Part shown: piece by piece, positions 6,737 to 9,899 of the stretch
Layout: each line of letters starts with the position of its first letter
How positions within the stretch are numbered: the stretch's first letter is position 1
Notes under the pieces: generated by a model
Told to the model about the DNA's origin: nothing
Seen by the model: the letters and a program-made list of their open reading frames with translations, nothing else
Database searches by the model: none
Source: Bordetella parapertussis
Lineage (GTDB): Bacteria; Pseudomonadota; Gammaproteobacteria; Burkholderiales; Burkholderiaceae_C
Assembly (NCBI GenBank): GCA_945900685.1
Contig: CAMDJS010000072.1
Location: forward strand, 1 to 9,899
Length of the DNA stretch: 9,899 nucleotides
Direction: 5' to 3'
Position numbers and translations under genes: made by a program

Positions 6737-7755
6737 CCATCACTGCCAGCGAAGCACTGCAACGCACCATTGAGCACCGGGAAATCTTCCACGATGAAAT
6801 GCTGCACCTCATGCGCATGATCATGAACGGAGAAATCACGCCGTTGATGACGGCCGCCATACTCACCGGCTTGCGCGTCAAAAAAGAAACCATCGGTGAG
6901 ATTACCGCTGCGGCACAAGTCATGCGAGAGTTCTCCACCAAAGTGGATGTGGCAGACCGCCAGCATTTGGTCGACATCGTCGGTACCGGCGGCGACGGCT
7001 CACACACTTTCAATATTTCCACGTGCGCCATGTTTGTGGCAGCAGCAGCAGGCGCGCGGGTCAGCAAGCACGGCGGTCGCAGCGTCAGCAGCAAAAGCGG
7101 CAGCGCTGACGTGTTGGAAAACCTTGGCGTCAACATCAACTTAAAACCATCGGCGATTGCCGACTGCTTAACGCACACCGGCATCGGCTTCATGTTCGCA
7201 CCTAACCACCATCCGGCCATGAAAAATGTGGCGCCAGTGCGCAAAGAACTCGGCGTGCGAACCTTGTTCAATATTTTGGGACCGTTGACCAACCCGGCTT
7301 CTGCGCCGAATATTTTGATGGGCGTGTTTCACTCGGATCTGGTCGGCATTCAAGTGCGTGCCTTGCAACGACTCGGCGCTGAACACGCGGTGGTCGTGTA
7401 CGGGCGCGACGGCATGGACGAGGTCAGCCTGGGCGCGTCAACGCTGGTTGGTGAATTGAAAAACGGCGAGGTCACCGAGTACGAGATTCATCCGGAAGAT
7501 TTTGGCTTGACCATGTCGAGTCACCGCGCTTTGCGTGTCGAGACGCCTGAAGATTCGCGGGATATGCTCAAAGCGGTGTTGAACAACCAGCCTGGTGCGG
7601 CACTCAACATCGTGGCGATCAATGCGGGCGTGGCCTTGTATGCCGCCAATGTCGCGCCGACCATGCAAGACGGATTGAAGTTGGCGCAGCAAGTGCTGGC
7701 CAATGGACAGGCGCTAGAAAAATTGAACCAGTTCATTTCATACACCAACCGCTGA
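6733..7755 (+). CDS. trpD: Anthranilate phosphoribosyltransferase
   Basis: TrpD joins anthranilate and phosphoribosyl pyrophosphate to give phosphoribosylanthranilate, the second step of the branch. The 340-residue protein has the family layout: a helical N-terminal domain with [15 protein letters not shown] at residues 39-53, the PRPP diphosphate loop [17 protein letters not shown] at 81-97, [19 protein letters not shown] at 111-129, [20 protein letters not shown] at 155-174, [11 protein letters not shown] at 179-189 and [12 protein letters not shown] in the C-terminal half. Length is typical. The ATG has GGAG at 6724-6727 and overlaps the stop of the upstream 50-codon ORF. It is separated from trpC by 26 bases. 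The product has no tryptophan residue. No domain is fused to it. Confidence 0.98.
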   Translation: MTITASEALQRTIEHREIFHDEMLHLMRMIMNGEITPLMTAAILTGLRVKKETIGEITAAAQVMREFSTKVDVADRQHLVDIVGTGGDGSHTFNISTCAMFVAAAAGARVSKHGGRSVSSKSGSADVLENLGVNINLKPSAIADCLTHTGIGFMFAPNHHPAMKNVAPVRKELGVRTLFNILGPLTNPASAPNILMGVFHSDLVGIQVRALQRLGAEHAVVVYGRDGMDEVSLGASTLVGELKNGEVTEYEIHPEDFGLTMSSHRALRVETPEDSRDMLKAVLNNQPGAALNIVAINAGVALYAANVAPTMQDGLKLAQQVLANGQALEKLNQFISYTNR

Positions 7756-7781
7756 GTGTTGGACGACAACAAGGAAACGCA

Positions 7782-8585
7782 GTGAGCGACATACTCAACA
7801 AAGTAGTGACCACCAAGCACGAGGAAGTCGCGCTTCGGTTGAAAAAAATACCGTTTGCCGCCATGCGTGCAGATGCTGAAAGCCGGGTCATGACGCGTGG
7901 TTTCGAGGCCGCATTGCGAGACAAGATGGCCAAGGGACATGCAGCAGTGATTGCTGAAATCAAAAAAGCCAGTCCGTCCAAAGGCTTGTTGCGGGAAGAC
8001 TTTATTCCAGCCGATATCGCGCAAAGTTACGCCCACGGCGACAGCAAAATCAGCGCCGCTTGTTTGTCTGTTCTAACCGATGAAAACTATTTTCAAGGCA
8101 GCACAGATTTTTTGAAACAAGCGCGCGCCTCTTGCGATCTGCCGGTGTTGCGCAAGGACTTCATGGTCGACCTCTACCAAATTTACGAGTCGCGCGCCAT
8201 GGGCGCGGACTGCGTGTTGCTGATCGCCGCTTGCCTGGACGATGCGCAAATGGCCGAGTTTGAGGCGGTGGCGCACAGCCTGGATATGGCGGTGTTGGTT
8301 GAGGTGCATGACGGCGCGGAAATGCAACGTGCTTTGAAGCTGAAAACCAAACTCTTGGGTGTGAACAACCGCAATTTGCGCACGTTTGAGGTGTCGTTGG
8401 ACACCACCTTGGACTTGCTCAAAGAAATTCCTTCAGAACGCTTGCTGATCACGGAAAGCGGCATTGCCACGCAAGCGGATGTGCGTCGCATGCGTGACGC
8501 TGGTGTGCAGGCTTTCCTGGTCGGCGAAGCCTTCATGCGCGCCCCTGAACCCGGTGAAGCTTTGGCTCAGTTGTTTGGAGACTGA
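7782..8585 (+). CDS. trpC: Indole-3-glycerol phosphate synthase
   Basis: TrpC closes the indole ring, turning carboxyphenylamino-deoxyribulose phosphate into indole-3-glycerol phosphate with loss of carbon dioxide and water. The start is GTG at 7782 with AGGA at 7772-7775. The 267-residue TIM barrel has the expected active-site set: [12 protein letters not shown] with Glu59 and Lys61, [12 protein letters not shown] at 96-107, LRKDFMVD with catalytic Lys125, VEVHD with Glu174, GVNNRNL with Asn195, and ITESGI with Glu225 and Ser226, ending in LVGEAFMR at 246-253. It is monofunctional: no phosphoribosylanthranilate isomerase (TrpF) domain follows, so trpF must be elsewhere, as must trpB and trpA. 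The stop is four bases before the probable ung start. It encodes no tryptophan. Confidence 0.98.
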   Translation: MSDILNKVVTTKHEEVALRLKKIPFAAMRADAESRVMTRGFEAALRDKMAKGHAAVIAEIKKASPSKGLLREDFIPADIAQSYAHGDSKISAACLSVLTDENYFQGSTDFLKQARASCDLPVLRKDFMVDLYQIYESRAMGADCVLLIAACLDDAQMAEFEAVAHSLDMAVLVEVHDGAEMQRALKLKTKLLGVNNRNLRTFEVSLDTTLDLLKEIPSERLLITESGIATQADVRRMRDAGVQAFLVGEAFMRAPEPGEALAQLFGD

Positions 8586-8589
8586 GCCT

Positions 8590-9300
8590 TTGCGCTTGAC
8601 CCGTGCTGACCCGGCAAAGTGGCAAACCCATGCGTCGTGGCAACCATTGTTGACGTCTTTCTGGCAAAGCCAAGCCGGGATGTCTCTGCAGTCTTTTTTG
8701 AATCAACGCATTGCAGATGGCGCGCGTATTTTTCCGCCTGAACCTATGCGTGCGCTTTGGCATACACCGCTCACGCAAGTGCGGGTGGTGTTGCTGGGGC
8801 AGGACCCCTACCACGGGCAGGGGCAGGCCGAGGGCTTGTCTTTTTCGGTGCCTGAAGGGGTGGCAGTAACGCCCTCGCTTCGCAATATTTTCAAAGAATT
8901 GCATACCGACCTGGGTTTGCAACCGCCCATGAGCGGCTCCCTGCTGCCTTGGGCAAAACAGGGTGTTTTGTTGCTCAACACCTGTTTGACGGTAGAAGAA
9001 GGCTGGGCGGCGTCTCACGCTGGGCGCGGCTGGGAGTTGTTGACTGACGCCATCATCAGCGCGGTGGCTGCGCAACCGCAAGCGGCGGTTTTTTTGCTTT
9101 GGGGTGCGCATGCCCAAGCGAAGCGACCCGTCATTGAAGCCGCCCGGGCGGGAGAAAAATTATTGCTTTCAGCCAACCACCCGTCGCCTTTGTCCGCCCT
9201 GCGTGGTCCCGCGCCTTTTATCGGGTGCCGTCATTTTTCGACCTCCCAGTCTTGGTTATCAGCGCAAGACGTTGATTTCAAATGGGATTTAGAAAAATAA
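8590..9300 (+). CDS. ung: Uracil-DNA glycosylase, family 1
   Basis: Ung removes uracil from DNA by cleaving the N-glycosidic bond and starts base excision repair. Family 1 hallmarks are present, numbered from the proposed start: GQDPYHG at 70-76 with general base Asp72 and Tyr74, Phe85 in GLSFSV, LLLNTCLTV with Asn130 at 127-135, and HPSPLSA at 197-203 with His197. The frame is open upstream into trpC, where an ATG at 8464 exists, but that would add 42 residues unlike the family. TTG at 8590 gives 236 residues, close to the roughly 230 usual for the family, lies four bases after the trpC stop and is preceded by GGAG at 8577-8580. A second TTG at 8596 is worse spaced. Placement suggests read-through from the trp operon; DNA repair has no direct link to tryptophan synthesis. 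The function is certain, the exact start less so. Confidence 0.92.
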   Translation: MRLTRADPAKWQTHASWQPLLTSFWQSQAGMSLQSFLNQRIADGARIFPPEPMRALWHTPLTQVRVVLLGQDPYHGQGQAEGLSFSVPEGVAVTPSLRNIFKELHTDLGLQPPMSGSLLPWAKQGVLLLNTCLTVEEGWAASHAGRGWELLTDAIISAVAAQPQAAVFLLWGAHAQAKRPVIEAARAGEKLLLSANHPSPLSALRGPAPFIGCRHFSTSQSWLSAQDVDFKWDLEK

Positions 9301-9358
9301 GCTGTCGCAGCAAAGCTTTACGTGAACAGTTATAAGTTATTTATGAAACACAAACCTG

Positions 9359-9367
9359 TGCTATAGT
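9359..9367 (+). promoter_or_regulatory. tRNA-Tyr-Gly-Thr-tuf promoter, extended -10
   Basis: TGCTATAGT at 9359-9367 combines the extended TGn motif with TATAGT, five of six consensus bases. It ends 12 bases before the tRNA-Tyr acceptor stem, so transcription would start about 9374 with a short 5' leader. The -35 region is AT-rich (TTATTTATGA around 9337-9346) but has no clear consensus hexamer. This fits a strong stable-RNA promoter driving the tRNA cluster and probably contributing to tuf. Confidence 0.65.
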
Positions 9368-9379
9368 CTTTGGCTCGCT

Positions 9380-9465
9380 GGAGGGGTGCCCGAGTGGCTA
9401 AAGGGGGCAGACTGTAAATCTGTTGGCTTACGCCTACGCTGGTTCGAATCCAGCCTCCTCCACCA
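9380..9465 (+). tRNA. tRNA-Tyr (anticodon GTA)
   Basis: The acceptor GGAGGGG pairs with CTCCTCC at 9455-9461, including one G-U pair, followed by discriminator A and an encoded CCA. The anticodon loop CTGTAAA places GTA at 9414-9416 on a five-base stem. A long variable arm around GGCTTACGCC marks it as a class II tRNA, as expected for bacterial tRNA-Tyr. The T arm is GCTGG, TTCGAAT, CCAGC. The 86-base length is normal. It is the first of three tRNAs upstream of tuf, resembling the tyr-gly-thr-tufB order of enterobacteria. Confidence 0.97.
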
Positions 9466-9500
9466 CGTGAACGGGTGAACTGCAACCGTGTAGACAGCCT

Positions 9501-9516
9501 TGTCGCGTGAGCGATG
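9501..9516 (+). other. Small GNRA-capped hairpin in the tRNA spacer
   Basis: In the 60-base spacer between tRNA-Tyr and tRNA-Gly, TGTCGC at 9501-9506 can pair with GCGATG at 9511-9516 (four Watson-Crick pairs and two G-U) around a GTGA loop of the GNRA class. It may influence processing of the polycistronic precursor. With only four strong pairs it could be coincidental. Confidence 0.3.
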
Positions 9517-9525
9517 AGGATCGAT

Positions 9526-9599
9526 GCGGGAGTAGTTCAATGGTAGAACCTTAGCCTTCCAAGCTAATGACACGGGTTCGATTCCCGTCTCCCGCTCCA
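9526..9599 (+). tRNA. tRNA-Gly (anticodon TCC)
   Basis: Acceptor GCGGGAG pairs perfectly with CTCCCGC at 9589-9595, followed by discriminator T and encoded CCA. The anticodon stem TTAGC/GCTAA carries loop CTTCCAA with TCC at 9558-9560, reading GGA and probably GGG codons. The T arm is ACGGG, TTCGATT, CCCGT. The 74-base length and U discriminator are normal for tRNA-Gly. Confidence 0.97.
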
Positions 9600-9631
9600 G
9601 GCGGTGTTGGTGATGCGGCGAAGAGTTTTTC

Positions 9632-9706
<75 letters not shown>

Positions 9707-9751
9707 GTTTTCATTGTGAAGTATCTGTGAGTTTTTTTTCGGAGTCGAAGA

Positions 9752-9899
9752 ATGGCAAAAGGCAAATTTGAGCGGACAAAACCGCACGTCAACGTGGGCA
9801 CCATCGGCCACGTGGACCATGGCAAGACGACGCTGACGGCGGCGATCACGACGATTTTGTCGGCGAAGTTTGGCGGCGAAGCCAAGGCTTACGACCAGA
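9752..9899 (+). CDS. tuf: Elongation factor Tu, 5' part only
   Basis: EF-Tu is the GTPase that brings aminoacyl-tRNA to the ribosome. The window holds the first 49 codons; the rest lies beyond the right edge. The N terminus [20 protein letters not shown] and the Walker A loop GHVDHGKT at residues 19-26 are diagnostic. The ATG at 9752 has GGAG at 9741-9744. It follows tRNA-Thr by 45 bases, including a run of eight T at 9732-9739 without a stable hairpin, so tRNA and tuf probably share a transcript, as in the tufB operon. Because tuf is often duplicated, this could be either copy; the tRNA neighbours point to the tufB type. Confidence 0.98.
   Translation, partial: MAKGKFERTKPHVNVGTIGHVDHGKTTLTAAITTILSAKFGGEAKAYDQ

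Noticed and set aside
9301..9320. Hairpin GCTG-TCG-CAGC after ung as a terminator
   Set aside because: The stem is only four bases and is followed by AAAGCTTT, not a T tract, so it does not qualify as an intrinsic terminator.
9732..9739. Run of eight T before tuf as a terminator of the tRNA transcript
   Set aside because: No stable hairpin lies directly upstream apart from the tRNA-Thr itself, and co-transcription of tRNA and tuf is the usual arrangement.

Overview
The window looks like a chromosomal housekeeping stretch of a betaproteobacterium, most likely order Burkholderiales and possibly Comamonadaceae. This rests on gene order (apaG divergent from rpe, gph leading into trpEGDC, a tRNA-Tyr/Gly/Thr cluster abutting tuf) and on family motifs in each protein. 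It is inference from content; no database was searched. No mobile element, CRISPR array or phage gene is visible.

Left part, minus strand (1-2320): a tightly packed unit apaG-thiL-pgpA-pncC, with pncC running off the left edge. ApaG is a small protein of unsettled role, ThiL makes thiamine diphosphate, PgpA dephosphorylates phosphatidylglycerophosphate, and PncC deamidates nicotinamide mononucleotide. Centre-left, plus strand (2383-4296): rpe, then a predicted secreted DUF1566-type protein, then gph. Rpe and Gph are the usual pair of sugar-phosphate enzymes; the exported protein between them is the odd member.

Centre, plus strand (4297-8585): a tryptophan operon, trpE-trpG-trpD-trpC, without trpF, trpB or trpA. 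The 222-base gap before trpE holds a probable gph terminator, an extended -10 promoter, an unlisted 26-codon leader ORF containing Trp-Pro-Trp (trpL), and mutually exclusive hairpins ending in a terminator with a T-rich tail. This fits classical transcription attenuation by tryptophan supply. The promoter places the transcript start at or next to the trpL AUG and no Shine-Dalgarno is present, so trpL may be leaderless. Between trpG and trpD is a 50-residue ORF whose GTG start overlaps the trpG stop and whose TGA overlaps the trpD ATG.

Right part, plus strand (8590-9899): ung, probably from a TTG start 4 bases after trpC, then a promoter and the tRNA-Tyr(GTA), tRNA-Gly(TCC), tRNA-Thr(GGT) cluster leading into the start of tuf. 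The tRNA-Thr has C instead of T at T-loop position 55. Most of the window is ordinary; the trp leader, the trpG-trpD bridging ORF and the tRNA-Thr substitution are the places worth a second look.
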